From: Streptomyces sp. CB01881
GTDB taxonomy: Bacteria > Actinomycetota > Actinomycetes > Streptomycetales > Streptomycetaceae
Reading direction: 5' to 3'
Assembly: GCF_002953255.1 (NCBI RefSeq)
Contig: NZ_CP026498.1
Location: 9,963,025-10,027,024, forward strand
DNA length: 64,000 nucleotides
Shown: in pieces, positions 16,819 through 25,648 of the stretch
Position numbering within the stretch: the stretch's first letter is position 1
How the letters are laid out: every line of letters starts with the position of its first letter
Program-made: the position numbers and the translations under genes
Notes under the pieces: model-generated
Told to the model about the DNA's origin: nothing
What the model saw: only the letters and a program-made list of their open reading frames with translations
Databases searched by the model: none

Positions 16819-19031
16819 GCCTCCGGGCCGGTGATCCGCTTCAGCAACGGGAGCGTGGAGGCGATGATCCCGAGCGAGGCCGCCAGGCCGAGCGCCACCA
16901 GGACGAAGTACACCGCGCCCGGCGACACCAGGTCGTAGTGCATCTGCGACTTGAGGAACATCGCGGAGGCCGCGAAGCCCGTCCCGGTCGCGATCGCCGC
17001 CACCGCCAGCAGCGGCAGCGCGCTCTCCAGCCCGATCACCCGCTGCAGCAGGCGCAGCGGCGCACCGGTGAGCCGCAGCATCGCGAACGGCCGCTTGCGG
17101 TCGGTCAGGCCCGCCACCACGCTCACCGCGAGGCTGCAGCCGGCGATCGGCAGGGTGGTCAGCAGGACCACGTTGGCCAGCTGGCGCCAGCCCGCGAGCT
17201 GCCTCTGCTGGGCGGAACCCCAGTCGCCCACGGTCCGGGACGCGTACGCCGGGTTGGCCTTGGTGAGCAGCGTCCGGGTCTGCTCCATGGCGGCGGTGGA
17301 GCCGTCGGTGGTCACGTAGATGCTGCGCACCGGCAGCCTGGCCGCCTCTTCCGCGGAGACCGGCGCGGCCGGCCACTCGGCCTTGGCGTTGGAGCGCAGG
17401 TCCAGGAAGGCCCACGGCGGGACGCCGGCGACGCTCGCGCCGGCCGGGCAGCGGCCCACCACCGGGACCTGGGCGAGGTCGGAGCAGAGCACCAGGCTCG
17501 GCGAGAACCAGGGGCGCTCACCCGGCAGTCTGCCGAGCCCCTGCGGGTTGTCGTGGCCCAGGGAGAGGCCGCGGAAGCCGGGCACCGCCCGGAGGTCCGC
17601 CAGCAGCTTCTCCGACACGGCGTCCGTCATCGGCGGATCCTCCATCCGGCCGCTCTGCCCGACCGCGACCCGGGTCTGCGGGTCGCCGCTGAGCGTGCCC
17701 CGGCTGTCGTTGATGGTGCCGATGATGCAGACGGTCGCGGTGGTGACGAACAGGGCGAGGACCAGGCCCGCGACCGAGCGGAAACCCGCCTTCGGGTCGT
17801 CCGCGAGCCGCCGGACGGCGATCAGCGTGGCCGGGCGGCTGGTGCGCAGCGCGACGGCACGGGCGGCCACCATGGTGATCCAGGGTCCGGCGATCACCAG
17901 GCCGAGCATGATCACCAGAAAGCCGGTCAGATAGGCCGCGGTCTGCCCGTTGGTGGTGTCCGGGCGCCGGTTGACGAAGTAACCGAGCTCGGCCAGGCCG
18001 GCCAGCAGCGGGACCACCCGCCAGTGACCGGGCGGCTTCGGGGTGACCCGGCGGGTGACGCCCAGCGGGGAGATGGTGACCCGCCGCAGCGCCAGCCGGG
18101 CCGCGACCGCCGCCGCCACGGGGACGCCCAGCGCCGTGGCCGCCATCTGGAGCGGAGTGAGCGTCAGGTCCTCGGCGAAGAACCGGTTCCCGGTGAACGG
18201 GATGGTCGCCACCAGCGGGCGCAGCAGCAGGAAGAGACCGAAGCCGACGACCGTGCCGGCGACCGCGGCCACGGTGGACTCCACCGCCGAGATCACCGAA
18301 ACCTGCCGCGGGGTGGCGCCGACCAGCCGCATCGCGGCGTAGCGCTGCTCACGGGTGGCGGCGGAGAGCCGGGTCGCGGTACCGATGAAGATGACCACCG
18401 GGAAGATCAGCGCGCCGGCCACGACGGAGAGGATCAGCGTCATGGCGTCGCCGCGCGTGCCCAGCCCCGGGCAGTCGTTGTCACAGGAGGGCGGGAGAGC
18501 GGTGGCGATGGTGGTGACCTTGCTCGCCCCGGGCATGTGCTCGATCTCCCCCGGGGTGCGGCCCTCGACCAGGAAGAGCGAGTCCGGGGAGGGCAGCGCC
18601 TCGGCGCCGAGGACTCCGGCCATCCGGCCGGGAAAGCGGTCGCCCAGTTCGACGGCCGCGGTCTTGCGCAGCAGTTCGGCGAGCGCGGGCGAGGCGTAGT
18701 ACTCACCGGGTGCGGGCAGCTTGGTGAGGCCCGGCGGGACGGGCGCGGTCGGCCCGGTGGCGGCGACGTCGAGCCGGAAGATCTCCTTGCCGTCGAAGAA
18801 GTCGCTGTGGTCCCACCACCAGAGCGGGTCCACCGGCGCCGTCTCGGTACGGCTCGCCGCACCGGAGTTGGTCCACAGGACCCGTTCGTTGGCCTTGCCG
18901 ACGGCGTTGATGCTCGCCAGCGTGGAGAGCAGCAGGCCGACGCCGATCGCCACGGCGGCGGCGATGATGACCAGCCGGGCAACGGCCTCCCGGCCGCCGC
19001 TGACGGCCAGTCGGAGCGAGAAGGCGATCAC
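16803..19031 (-). CDS. FtsX-like ABC transporter permease
   Basis: A 742-aa membrane protein with a first transmembrane helix at about 15-40, a large extracytoplasmic region, helices at about 145-180, 200-225 and 240-265, a further group from about 310 to 400, a second extracytoplasmic loop, and final helices at about 590-735 (LLTTLPIAGCSLAVSVVAGL, FVLVALGLAASLGIIAS). This duplicated FtsX arrangement is typical of MacB/LolE-like or bacitracin-type (BceB-like) exporters. Its ATPase lies directly upstream with a 4-base overlap. The substrate could be a lipoprotein, lipid or antimicrobial peptide; sequence does not decide. Confidence 0.88.
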   Translation of the reverse strand: MIAFSLRLAVSGGREAVARLVIIAAAVAIGVGLLLSTLASINAVGKANERVLWTNSGAASRTETAPVDPLWWWDHSDFFDGKEIFRLDVAATGPTAPVPPGLTKLPAPGEYYASPALAELLRKTAAVELGDRFPGRMAGVLGAEALPSPDSLFLVEGRTPGEIEHMPGASKVTTIATALPPSCDNDCPGLGTRGDAMTLILSVVAGALIFPVVIFIGTATRLSAATREQRYAAMRLVGATPRQVSVISAVESTVAAVAGTVVGFGLFLLLRPLVATIPFTGNRFFAEDLTLTPLQMAATALGVPVAAAVAARLALRRVTISPLGVTRRVTPKPPGHWRVVPLLAGLAELGYFVNRRPDTTNGQTAAYLTGFLVIMLGLVIAGPWITMVAARAVALRTSRPATLIAVRRLADDPKAGFRSVAGLVLALFVTTATVCIIGTINDSRGTLSGDPQTRVAVGQSGRMEDPPMTDAVSEKLLADLRAVPGFRGLSLGHDNPQGLGRLPGERPWFSPSLVLCSDLAQVPVVGRCPAGASVAGVPPWAFLDLRSNAKAEWPAAPVSAEEAARLPVRSIYVTTDGSTAAMEQTRTLLTKANPAYASRTVGDWGSAQQRQLAGWRQLANVVLLTTLPIAGCSLAVSVVAGLTDRKRPFAMLRLTGAPLRLLQRVIGLESALPLLAVAAIATGTGFAASAMFLKSQMHYDLVSPGAVYFVLVALGLAASLGIIASTLPLLKRITGPEAARNG

Positions 19032-19738
19032 GAGGCGATCCGTTCCGCCGCGCGGCCCGCCGCCGGGCCCGCCGGGAGCGAGGTGGCCCTGCCGTCCCGG
19101 ACGATCGCCTCGCGGTCGGCGTAGGCGGCGACCCGCGGCTCGTGGGTGACCAGGATGACGGTGGTGCCCTGCTCGCGCGCGGCACCCACCATCAGCTCCA
19201 TCACCTGCTCGCCGGTGAGCGAGTCCAGCGCGCCCGTCGGCTCGTCGGCGAACAGCACCTGCGGCCGGGCCACCAGGCCGCGGGCCAGCGCGACGCGCTG
19301 CGCCTGACCGCCCGAGAGCTCGCCGGAGCGGCGCCGCTCCATGCCGTCCAGGCCGAGCCGGGCGAACCAGGGCCTGGCCTCGGCCAGGGCGGCGGCCCGC
19401 CTGGTGCCGCTCAGCAGCAGCGGCAGGGCGACGTTCTCCTCGGCCGTCAACTCCGGGACGAGCTGCCCGAACTGGAAGACGAAGCCGAACTTGTCGCGGC
19501 GCAGGGCGCTGCGCTGGGCCTCGCCCATGGTGTCGATCCGCCGGCCGTTGAAGTGGACCTCGCCCGAGTCGGGGGTGAGGATGCCGGCCAGGCAGTGCAG
19601 CAGGGTGGACTTGCCGGAGCCGCTGGGGCCCATGATGGCGAGCACCTCGCCGGCGTTCACGGACAGGCTCGCGCCGCGCAGCGCGGGGGTCTCACCGAAG
19701 GCGAGGGTGATGTCCTGGGCCTCGATCAGCAGGGTCAT
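19028..19738 (-). CDS. ABC transporter ATP-binding protein (MacB/LolD-like)
   Basis: A 236-aa ATPase with Walker A GPSGSGKST (about 40-48), Q-loop FQFGQLVPELT, signature ELSGGQAQRVALARGL and Walker B VLFADEPTGALDS, followed by H-loop THEPRVA. The ADEPTGALDS form is typical of the MacB/LolD/BceA group. The frame stays open far upstream, but ATG 19738 is the true start: it overlaps the PadR stop by 4 bases and begins the conserved domain (MTLLIEAQDITLAFGE). It powers the FtsX-like permease encoded next. Confidence 0.92.
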   Translation of the reverse strand: MTLLIEAQDITLAFGETPALRGASLSVNAGEVLAIMGPSGSGKSTLLHCLAGILTPDSGEVHFNGRRIDTMGEAQRSALRRDKFGFVFQFGQLVPELTAEENVALPLLLSGTRRAAALAEARPWFARLGLDGMERRRSGELSGGQAQRVALARGLVARPQVLFADEPTGALDSLTGEQVMELMVGAAREQGTTVILVTHEPRVAAYADREAIVRDGRATSLPAGPAAGRAAERIAS

Positions 19739-20259
19739 GGCCGCACCGCCTCGGCGAGCGCGTCCAGGCGGGCGGTGGTCAGGTCGATCCAGCGCAAGTC
19801 GGCCTCCAGGTGGAAGAGCCCGTGGTCGGCGAGCAGGGCGTCGACCAGCGCGCCCTTGCGGCGCAGGTCGGTCAGCTCGCGCATCCGGTGCATGTGGGCG
19901 GCGCGCTGGGTGTTGAGGTAGACCTCGGCGTCGCGGCCGAGCATCAGGGCCAGCACGACCTTGGTGAAGAGCACCGTCTGCAGGTTGGGTTCGGGCGAGA
20001 CGGGCTCGGTGAGCCAGTGCTCGAACTCCGTCACGCCGGCCTCGGTGATCACGTAGCGCTTGCGCTCGGGCCCGTCGCCGGGCTCGGCCTCGCCCGCCAC
20101 GACCTTGCCGTCCCGCGCCAGCCGGCCGAGCGTGGCGTAGACCTGGCCGTACGGCAGGGGCTTGCCCCGCCCGAAGAAGGCGTCGTAGTCGCGCTTGAGG
20201 TCGTAGCCATGGCTCGGCTCTCGCTCCAGCAGCCCGAGAAGGGTCAAAGGAACACTCAT
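19735..20259 (-). CDS. PadR-family transcriptional regulator
   Basis: A 174-aa winged-helix protein: LTLLGLLEREPSHGYDLKRDYDAFFG, PYGQVYATLGRLARDGKV and GPERKRYVITEAGVTEFEHWL make up the PadR domain (about 5-90). A C-terminal helical region follows (about 95-170) for dimerisation. It is the first gene of the PadR-ATPase-permease operon, and all three genes overlap by 4 bases, so it very likely autoregulates the transporter. ATG 20259 is the domain-proper start; an in-frame ATG seven codons upstream is possible. No Shine-Dalgarno is evident, so the mRNA may be leaderless. Confidence 0.9.
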   Translation of the reverse strand: MSVPLTLLGLLEREPSHGYDLKRDYDAFFGRGKPLPYGQVYATLGRLARDGKVVAGEAEPGDGPERKRYVITEAGVTEFEHWLTEPVSPEPNLQTVLFTKVVLALMLGRDAEVYLNTQRAAHMHRMRELTDLRRKGALVDALLADHGLFHLEADLRWIDLTTARLDALAEAVRP

Positions 20260-20280
20260 GAGATGACCATACATCAGGCG

Positions 20281-20297
20281 TATACTCCGAGTGTATA
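20281..20297. promoter_or_regulatory. Candidate PadR operator upstream of the PadR-ABC operon
   Basis: TATAC-n7-GTATA is an inverted repeat just upstream of the PadR start, in an AT-rich island that is rare in this window. A neighbouring ACCATACAT element lies at 20266-20274. PadR proteins typically bind AT-rich inverted repeats over their own promoter; the assignment is by position. Confidence 0.5.
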
Positions 20298-20783
20298 GCT
20301 GGCGAGAATACGTCCCTGACCTGCGGATCTGGTGGGCGACACAGTCGCAACTGCGCCCGGGCGACGCGGGAAGGGCGCCGGGAAGGCCTGCGGGAGAGAA
20401 CCGGGAACGGCGTGCGGAGAGGCGCCCGGGAGGGGCGTTCGAAGGAGACGTCCGGGCAGGCGTGAGCGGGAGGCGGCCCCACGCCGCCCCCCGCTCCACA
20501 CCACGGCCCGGCAAGCCCCCACAGCAGGCCGAACCTGCCGCGTCCCGGCCCATGGAGGACGCGGCTCCTCCAGCCTGCCTCGCCGGGGCCTCCCCCGCCG
20601 AGGGCCGAACGTCCCGGTTCGCCCGAAACTCCCCGATGGTGCGGGCGCGCACGGCTCTTGTGCACGGACGGGGGACGGAGTGAGATGGGAACCCGGCAGT
20701 ACGGGCGCTGCGGCGGGAGACCCCGGCCGGGCGCCACCGCACCGTCGCCCCGCGAACCCGGCGAACCCCGAGGAGCCCGCATC
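20298..20783. other. Intergenic region without a supported gene
   Basis: This region lies between the PadR promoter and the Rv1733c-type gene. Open frames exist on both strands, but they are GC-skewed, proline/arginine-rich and match no family I recognise. Apart from the PadR promoter side I see no repeats or motifs. Confidence 0.5.
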
Positions 20784-21464
20784 GTGTCCAGCACACCCCG
20801 CCGGCCCCGGCCCGCGTCGCTGCCGCGGCGGGCCGGCCGAAAGCTGCGGCGGGTCTTCGGCGCGCGCGGCGACGCGTCGGTGCGGACACTCGTCCGCCCG
20901 CTGGACCGGTCCCGCAGCCGCGCCCGGACCGCCACGCTGCTGGGCGTTCTCCTCACCCTCGCGGCCGCCGTCACCGCTGCGCTGCTCGGCTACCGGGCCA
21001 CCGCGCGCGACGCCGCCGCCGACCGCGCGCGCCTCCACCCGGTCGTCGCGGTCATACGGAGCGTCGACCACCCCTCCGCCACCACCAGCGGCCGGCGCAC
21101 CGGCGGTTACCGGAACCAGCTGCCCGCCGAGGCCGCCTGGACCGCCCCCGACGGACAGCCGCGCACCGGCACGATCGAGGTCCGCCACACCGCCGTCGCC
21201 GGCTCCGCCATCACCCTCTGGGTCGACCGGGCCGGCACCCCCGCCACTCCCCCCACGACCAGGAGCAGCCTCGTCATCGACGCGGTCTGCGCCGGCCTCG
21301 CCGGGTTCCTGACCGTCACGACGGTGCTGGTCGGCGCCCTCGCGCTGCGCCTGCGCGTCCTCAACCGGCGGGCCGACCTGGCCTGGGAGGAGTCCTGGGC
21401 CCGGCACGAGCCCCGGTGGAGCGGCCGCACCACCAGCAGCCCCGGCGGACCTCAGGACGACTGA
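20784..21464 (+). CDS. Rv1733c-type actinobacterial membrane protein
   Basis: A 226-aa protein with an Arg/Pro-rich cytoplasmic N-terminus, a first membrane helix at about 55-78 (TATLLGVLLTLAAAVTAALLG), an extracytoplasmic domain of about 90 residues, and a second helix at about 172-198. The extracellular part has the AxWTAPDGQPRTGTIEV...GSAITLWVDRAG pattern seen in Streptomyces homologues of mycobacterial Rv1733c. Function is unknown. GTG 20784 is preferred because GAGGAG lies 8 bases upstream; the longer frame from 20658 starts in unlikely coding sequence. Confidence 0.75.
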   Translation: MSSTPRRPRPASLPRRAGRKLRRVFGARGDASVRTLVRPLDRSRSRARTATLLGVLLTLAAAVTAALLGYRATARDAAADRARLHPVVAVIRSVDHPSATTSGRRTGGYRNQLPAEAAWTAPDGQPRTGTIEVRHTAVAGSAITLWVDRAGTPATPPTTRSSLVIDAVCAGLAGFLTVTTVLVGALALRLRVLNRRADLAWEESWARHEPRWSGRTTSSPGGPQDD

Positions 21465-21475
21465 CGGAGACCACT

Positions 21476-22180
21476 GTGCACATCGCCTTCACCACCGACA
21501 GGCTCACCGCCCGGCTCTGGGAGCCTCGCGACGAGCAGCGCGCCTACGACATCTACTCCCGCTGGGAGGTGGCGCGCTGGCTCGGCGCCAAGCCGAGGGC
21601 GCTGGCCTCGCCCGACGAGGCCCCGGCCCTGATCGAGCGGTTCCGGCAGCGCTCCGCCGACCCCCGGTACGGCATCTGGGCGCTCGAACGGCGGGACACC
21701 GGAACCGTCGTCGGCTCCGTCCTGCTGGTACCGCTGCCCGACGGCGACGGCGAGATCGAGGTCGGCTGGCACCTGCACCCCGACTCCTGGGGCCAGGGCT
21801 TCGCCACCGAGGCGGCCCGCGCCGCCCTCGCCAAGGGGTTCGCCGACGGCCTCACCCGCGTCCACGCCGTCGTCCGCCCCGGCAACGCCCCCTCGGCGGC
21901 GGTCTGCCGGCGCCTCGGCATGGCGCAGCTCGGGCGGACGACCCGGTGGTACGGGATGGAGGCGGACGCCTTCCTCGCCGTCCCGGAGGCCGCCGGGGCG
22001 GCGGAGACGCGCCGCCTCGCGCTCCAACTGCCCGCCGAACTCGTCGACTGGGTGCGCGCGTTCGCGGAGATCTCGCACCGGACGGTCGAGGACGTGGTCG
22101 GCCCGCTGATCGCGGCCGAGCGGGCGCGGGTCGACGCCGGCTGGACGACTCCGTCGAAGCGGACCACCGACGCGCCCTGA
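21476..22180 (+). CDS. GNAT-family N-acetyltransferase
   Basis: A 234-aa protein of the RimJ/RimL type. The acetyl-CoA region shows EIEVGWHLHPDSWGQGFATEAARAAL (Q/R-x-x-G-x-G/A as GQGFAT), followed by VRPGNAPSAAVCRRLGM, the usual N-x-x-S-x-x-v-x-x-k-l-G-f element. A C-terminal extension of about 55 residues (LQLPAELVDWVRAFAEISHRTVEDVV) is not part of the core and resembles a short dimerising or ribbon-helix-helix-like helical tail. GTG 21476 has GGAGA 5 bases upstream and lies 11 bp after the preceding stop, so the two genes are probably co-transcribed. The acetylated substrate is unknown. Confidence 0.85.
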   Translation: MHIAFTTDRLTARLWEPRDEQRAYDIYSRWEVARWLGAKPRALASPDEAPALIERFRQRSADPRYGIWALERRDTGTVVGSVLLVPLPDGDGEIEVGWHLHPDSWGQGFATEAARAALAKGFADGLTRVHAVVRPGNAPSAAVCRRLGMAQLGRTTRWYGMEADAFLAVPEAAGAAETRRLALQLPAELVDWVRAFAEISHRTVEDVVGPLIAAERARVDAGWTTPSKRTTDAP

Positions 22181-22236
22181 AGCCCGCGGCGGCCGCGCGC
22201 GTACCGCCCCTCCCCCGGCCGCACGGTGACCTTCGG

Positions 22237-22938
22237 TCAGGGCCCGCCCTCCGGAGCCGTCCAGGCGGGGGCGGGCCCTCCGTGGCGGCCCCGGCGGGGG
22301 CGGGAGGCGCGGTCGGTGAGGACGGCGACGGCGGCGAGGAGAGTGAGGGCGAGGCCCAGCGCGGCCGGGACGTCGGTGTGGAGGACGAGCACGGCCCCGA
22401 GCAGGGCCCCGCCGAACATCCAGACGGCAGAGGCCAGTCGGCGGGCGCCGGAGCGGTCGGCGGCGAGGGCGGTGATGGTCATGGTGAGGACGGTGGTGGT
22501 GAGGTCCGGCACCCTGAGGTGGCGGACGACGGCGTTCTGCAGTCCCATCGCGAAGCCCAGCAGGCCGATCAACGGGTAGCGGACCGGGTCGGCGGTGTAG
22601 CCGGCCAGCGCGGCGAGGGCGGTGCCGCCGGCCAGCAGCGCGGCCTGCACGACCGTGGAGACGACCAGCAGCCGCCCCCGGTGGCCCGGCAGGAGTTCGC
22701 TGAGCCGGCCGCCGGCGAGCGCGCCGAGGAGGAAGGCCGCCAGCGCGGCGAGCGAGGCCGTCGCGGAGAGACCGGGCGCGCCCGCGAGCGCGAAGCCGAG
22801 GAAGACGACGTTCCCGGTCATGTTGGCGACGAAGACGTGACCGAGCGCGAGGTAGCTGACCGCGTCGACCAGCCCGGTGACGACGGTGAGCACCAGCAGC
22901 ATCGTGACCAGCGGGCCATGGCGCGGGTCGGTCTTCAA
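22237..22938 (-). CDS. DUF1275 (YoaK-like) membrane protein
   Basis: A 233-aa protein with about six membrane helices. The N-terminal signature LLVLTVVTGLVDAVSYLALG, then HVFVANMTGNVVFLGFALAG, is the DUF1275 hallmark (VTGxVDAxxxxxLgxvFvaNmTGN). The later AMGLQNAVVRHLRVPDLTTTVLT also matches. Transport function is presumed but unproven. TTG 22938 is chosen because GAGGAG lies 6 bases upstream; the frame is open further upstream without coding character. Two large palindromes lie about 240-360 bp upstream. Confidence 0.82.
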   Translation of the reverse strand: MKTDPRHGPLVTMLLVLTVVTGLVDAVSYLALGHVFVANMTGNVVFLGFALAGAPGLSATASLAALAAFLLGALAGGRLSELLPGHRGRLLVVSTVVQAALLAGGTALAALAGYTADPVRYPLIGLLGFAMGLQNAVVRHLRVPDLTTTVLTMTITALAADRSGARRLASAVWMFGGALLGAVLVLHTDVPAALGLALTLLAAVAVLTDRASRPRRGRHGGPAPAWTAPEGGP

Positions 22939-23178
22939 GCCTGTCTCCTCCGGTCGTGCGGCGTCCGGTCCGGTGGTGCTCGGTGGGGTCCGGTGGGGTC
23001 CGGTGATCGCTCCGTCCGTTCTACGCCCGCCCGGGCGCCCGGTCACGCCGAATCCCCGGTTGGTGCGGAACCCCGGCCGCCGCGCCTCCGGAAACGACGG
23101 CGCCCCCGTCCCGGAGCGTGTCCGGGACGGGGGCGGGGCGAGGAGGGAAGGAGTGAGGAGGGAAGGGGGCTGGGCGGA

Positions 23179-23218
23179 GTCCAACGCTTTGCAAAGTGCA
23201 CTTTGCAAAGCGTTGGAC
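23179..23218. repeat. Perfect 40-bp palindrome containing two CTTTGCAAAG units
   Basis: Outer arms GTCCAACG and CGTTGGAC flank CTTTGCAAAG-TGCA-CTTTGCAAAG. Each 10-bp CTTTGCAAAG is itself a palindrome, so the site is a direct and an inverted repeat at once, with 14 bp between the centres of the two units. A second copy of the 24-bp core lies at 23270-23299. It could be a dimer-of-dimers operator or an extruding hairpin. Confidence 0.9.
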
Positions 23219-23269
23219 CGGAAGAGGACGGGGCGGGTCATGGGCAGCACCAGGGTGCCGGCGCACCTC

Positions 23270-23299
23270 AGGCTTTGCAAAGTGCACTTTGCAAAGCCT
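23270..23299. repeat. Second palindrome (30 bp) with the same CTTTGCAAAG-TGCA-CTTTGCAAAG core
   Basis: This copy shares the identical 24-bp core with the palindrome at 23179-23218 but has different outer arms (AGG/CCT), so the core and not the flanks is conserved. Centre-to-centre distance between the copies is about 86 bp, close to eight helical turns. The remaining sequence of this 508-bp intergenic gap (22939-23446) shows no gene; it has purine-rich GAGGGAAG repeats at 23145-23169. Confidence 0.9.
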
Positions 23300-23446
23300 T
23301 GCGGCGGCTCGGCAGGTCGGCGGCTCGGCGCTTCGGCGGCGAGATGGCGTCGGGACGGCGGACGACAGTGGCGCAGCACGACACTGCACGACACGACACG
23401 GCAGCCGGTACGGCGCCCCACCCCGCGGCGGGCCGCAGGCGAACCG

Positions 23447-25279
23447 TCAGATCGCGAGTGCCGGGTGGTGGTGGTCGAGCCAGAGCGCGAGGTCGACGAC
23501 CCGCTCCAGACGGAGCCGGTGGCCCCACTCCAGCTCGCCGGCCGGGGTGCCGAGGCCCGCCTTGACGACCGTCTCGTCGACGATGTCACGGACGTGCGGC
23601 ACGTCGAGCGCCTCAAGGGCGAGCCGCTGGAGGCCGCTGTTGTAGTCGGCGTGGTGGGTGGTCGGGTAGTGGTTCTTCGGCCGCCAGAGCACCGAGTCGG
23701 GCGCGATGCCCTGGCCTGTGGAGCGGAGCAGGCTCTTCTCCCGCCCGTCGTGGCTCTTCATCGCCCAGGGGGTGTTGAAGGCGTACTCGACCAGCCGGTG
23801 GTCGCAGTAGGGGACGCGGACCTCCAGGCCCTGGGCCATCGAGAGGCGGTCCTTGCGGTGCAGCAGCTGGCGCAGCCAGCGGGTGATCGAGAGGTGCTGC
23901 ATTTCGCGCTGCCGGTGCTCGGCGGGGCTCTCGTCGTCCAGGTGCGGGACAGCGGCGAGCGCGCCGCGGTAGGTGTCGTCGCGGAACTCGCCGATGCGCA
24001 GGTGGGCGGCGAGGTCCGGGTTGATCGGCATGGCCGCCTCGTCGCCGGTGACGAGCAGCCAGGGGAACGTCCGTGCGGCGAGCGCCCCGGGCTTGTGGAA
24101 CCACGGGTAGCCGCCGAACACCTCGTCCGCGGCCTCGCCGGAGAGGGCGACCGTGGAGTGCCGGCGGATCTCGCCGAACAGCAGGTAGAGCGAGGTGTCC
24201 ATGTCCCCGACGCCGATCGGCGAGTCACGGGAGACGACGACGGCCCGGCGGTGGTCCAGGTCGAGCAGGGCCTTCGGGTCGAGGACGACGGTGGAGTGGT
24301 CGCTGCCGATGAAGGCGCCGGCCTCCGCGGCGTACGGGGTGTCGTGGCCGGTGCGCAGCACGTCGCCGGTGAACTGCTCGGCCTGGTCGCTGTAGTCGAC
24401 GGCGTACGAGCGCAGCCTGGCCTGCGGGCCCTCGGTCAGCCGGAGTTCGTCGGCGACCAGTGCGGTGACGACGGTGGAGTCCAGGCCGCCGGAGAGCAGG
24501 CTGCAGAGCGGGACGTCGGCCTCCAGCTGGGCGCGGGCGGCGCGGTTGACCAGCGAGCGGACCCGTTCGGTGGTGGTGGCGAGGTCGTCGGTGTGCGGGC
24601 GGGCCTCCAGCTCCCAGTAGCGGCGCTCGCGGACGCCGTCCCGGTCGAGGACGAGCAGACCCCCGGGGTGGACCTCCCGGACGCCGGCCCAGACGGTGGG
24701 GCCGGTGTTGAAGAGCAGGCTGTAGGCCTCGCGCAGGCCGTCGGCGTCGACGGTCGGGGTGATCTCCGGGTGGGCGAAGAGTGCCTTGGGCTCGGAGCCG
24801 AAGGCGAGGCCGCCGTCGACGGCGGCCCAGAACAGCGGCTTGACGCCGAGCCGGTCGCGGACCAGCAGCAGCCGCTCGGCCCGCTCGTCCCAGATGGCGA
24901 AGGCGTACATGCCCTCCAGCCGGTCGACGAGGGCGTCGCCCCACTGCAGGTAGGCACGGAGCACCACCTCGGTGTCGCTGCGGGTCTCGAACCGGTGCCC
25001 CCGGGCCTGGAGTTCGGCGCGCAGCTGGTGGTGGTTGTAGACCTCGCCGCTGTAGGTCAGCACGACGCCCGGGCGGTCGCGGCGGTCGGCCATCGGCTGC
25101 GCGCCGCCCTCGATGTCGATCACGGCGAGGCGGCGGTGGCCGAGCGCGGCGTGGGTGCCGAGCCAGACCCCGCCCGCGTCGGGCCCGCGCAGGGCCATGG
25201 TGGCGGTCATCGCCTCGATGACGGGGGCGCTGTGGCGGACGTCCTGGTGGAAGGACGCCCAGCCGGTGATTCCGCACAT
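23447..25279 (-). CDS. asnB: Asparagine synthase (glutamine-hydrolysing)
   Basis: A 610-aa enzyme making asparagine from aspartate, ATP and glutamine. The N-terminal class II glutaminase domain (about 1-215) starts MCGITGWASF, so Cys2 is the nucleophile, and has the LGHRRLAVID and YNHHQLRAEL motifs. The C-terminal synthetase domain (about 240-600) has the ATP pyrophosphatase loop LLSGGLDSTVV, the EVFGGYPWFH segment and the EKSLLR Lys/Arg pair. Streptomycete genomes often carry several such paralogues, some of which amidate secondary metabolites. ATG 25279 has AAGGAG upstream, and Cys2 fixes the start. Confidence 0.93.
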   Translation of the reverse strand: MCGITGWASFHQDVRHSAPVIEAMTATMALRGPDAGGVWLGTHAALGHRRLAVIDIEGGAQPMADRRDRPGVVLTYSGEVYNHHQLRAELQARGHRFETRSDTEVVLRAYLQWGDALVDRLEGMYAFAIWDERAERLLLVRDRLGVKPLFWAAVDGGLAFGSEPKALFAHPEITPTVDADGLREAYSLLFNTGPTVWAGVREVHPGGLLVLDRDGVRERRYWELEARPHTDDLATTTERVRSLVNRAARAQLEADVPLCSLLSGGLDSTVVTALVADELRLTEGPQARLRSYAVDYSDQAEQFTGDVLRTGHDTPYAAEAGAFIGSDHSTVVLDPKALLDLDHRRAVVVSRDSPIGVGDMDTSLYLLFGEIRRHSTVALSGEAADEVFGGYPWFHKPGALAARTFPWLLVTGDEAAMPINPDLAAHLRIGEFRDDTYRGALAAVPHLDDESPAEHRQREMQHLSITRWLRQLLHRKDRLSMAQGLEVRVPYCDHRLVEYAFNTPWAMKSHDGREKSLLRSTGQGIAPDSVLWRPKNHYPTTHHADYNSGLQRLALEALDVPHVRDIVDETVVKAGLGTPAGELEWGHRLRLERVVDLALWLDHHHPALAI

Positions 25280-25648
25280 GCGCGTGCACTCCTTGGGGCG
25301 GGCAGACTCGGACCGGGCGGGCGGGGCGGTCCGCCCGGGCTTCCGGCCCGGCACGGCCGCCCGTCGGCGCCCGGTCCACCAGTCGTGCGGCGCGGGCCCG
25401 GGGTTCCCCTCGATCCGGACACGTTTCCGGCCACGCGGTGGCGCAGCCGGACGGCGCCCCGGGGCCCGCGCCGTGAAACAGGGGCATCGGAGCGGCGGAG
25501 CCGCTACGGCCGACGGTGTGCCGGGGTTGCCGGTCCGGTGTCAGCGGCCTGTCGGTGATGTGCCGGTCCGATGCAGGTGGGCTCTGGGACCTTCGAGAGG
25601 TCCTGCCGGGTGCCGATCCGGCCGTGGGTTCAGGGAAGGGGATCTCTT
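25280..25648. other. Divergent intergenic region, no gene
   Basis: This region separates asnB (minus) from the flavin monooxygenase (plus). It contains short direct repeats of GCCGGTCCG(R)TG around 25529-25575 but no open frame I can support. Both promoters must lie here; I cannot pick a convincing -35/-10 pair. Confidence 0.5.

Noticed and set aside
19739..20974. Upstream extension of the ABC ATPase into a 648-aa fusion
   Set aside because: It would be out-of-frame sequence of the PadR gene; the ATG at 19738 gives the normal 236-aa ATPase with a 4-base overlap.
23181..23299. CRISPR array
   Set aside because: Only two palindromic elements with unequal flanks and no regular spacers or cas genes, so not a CRISPR.
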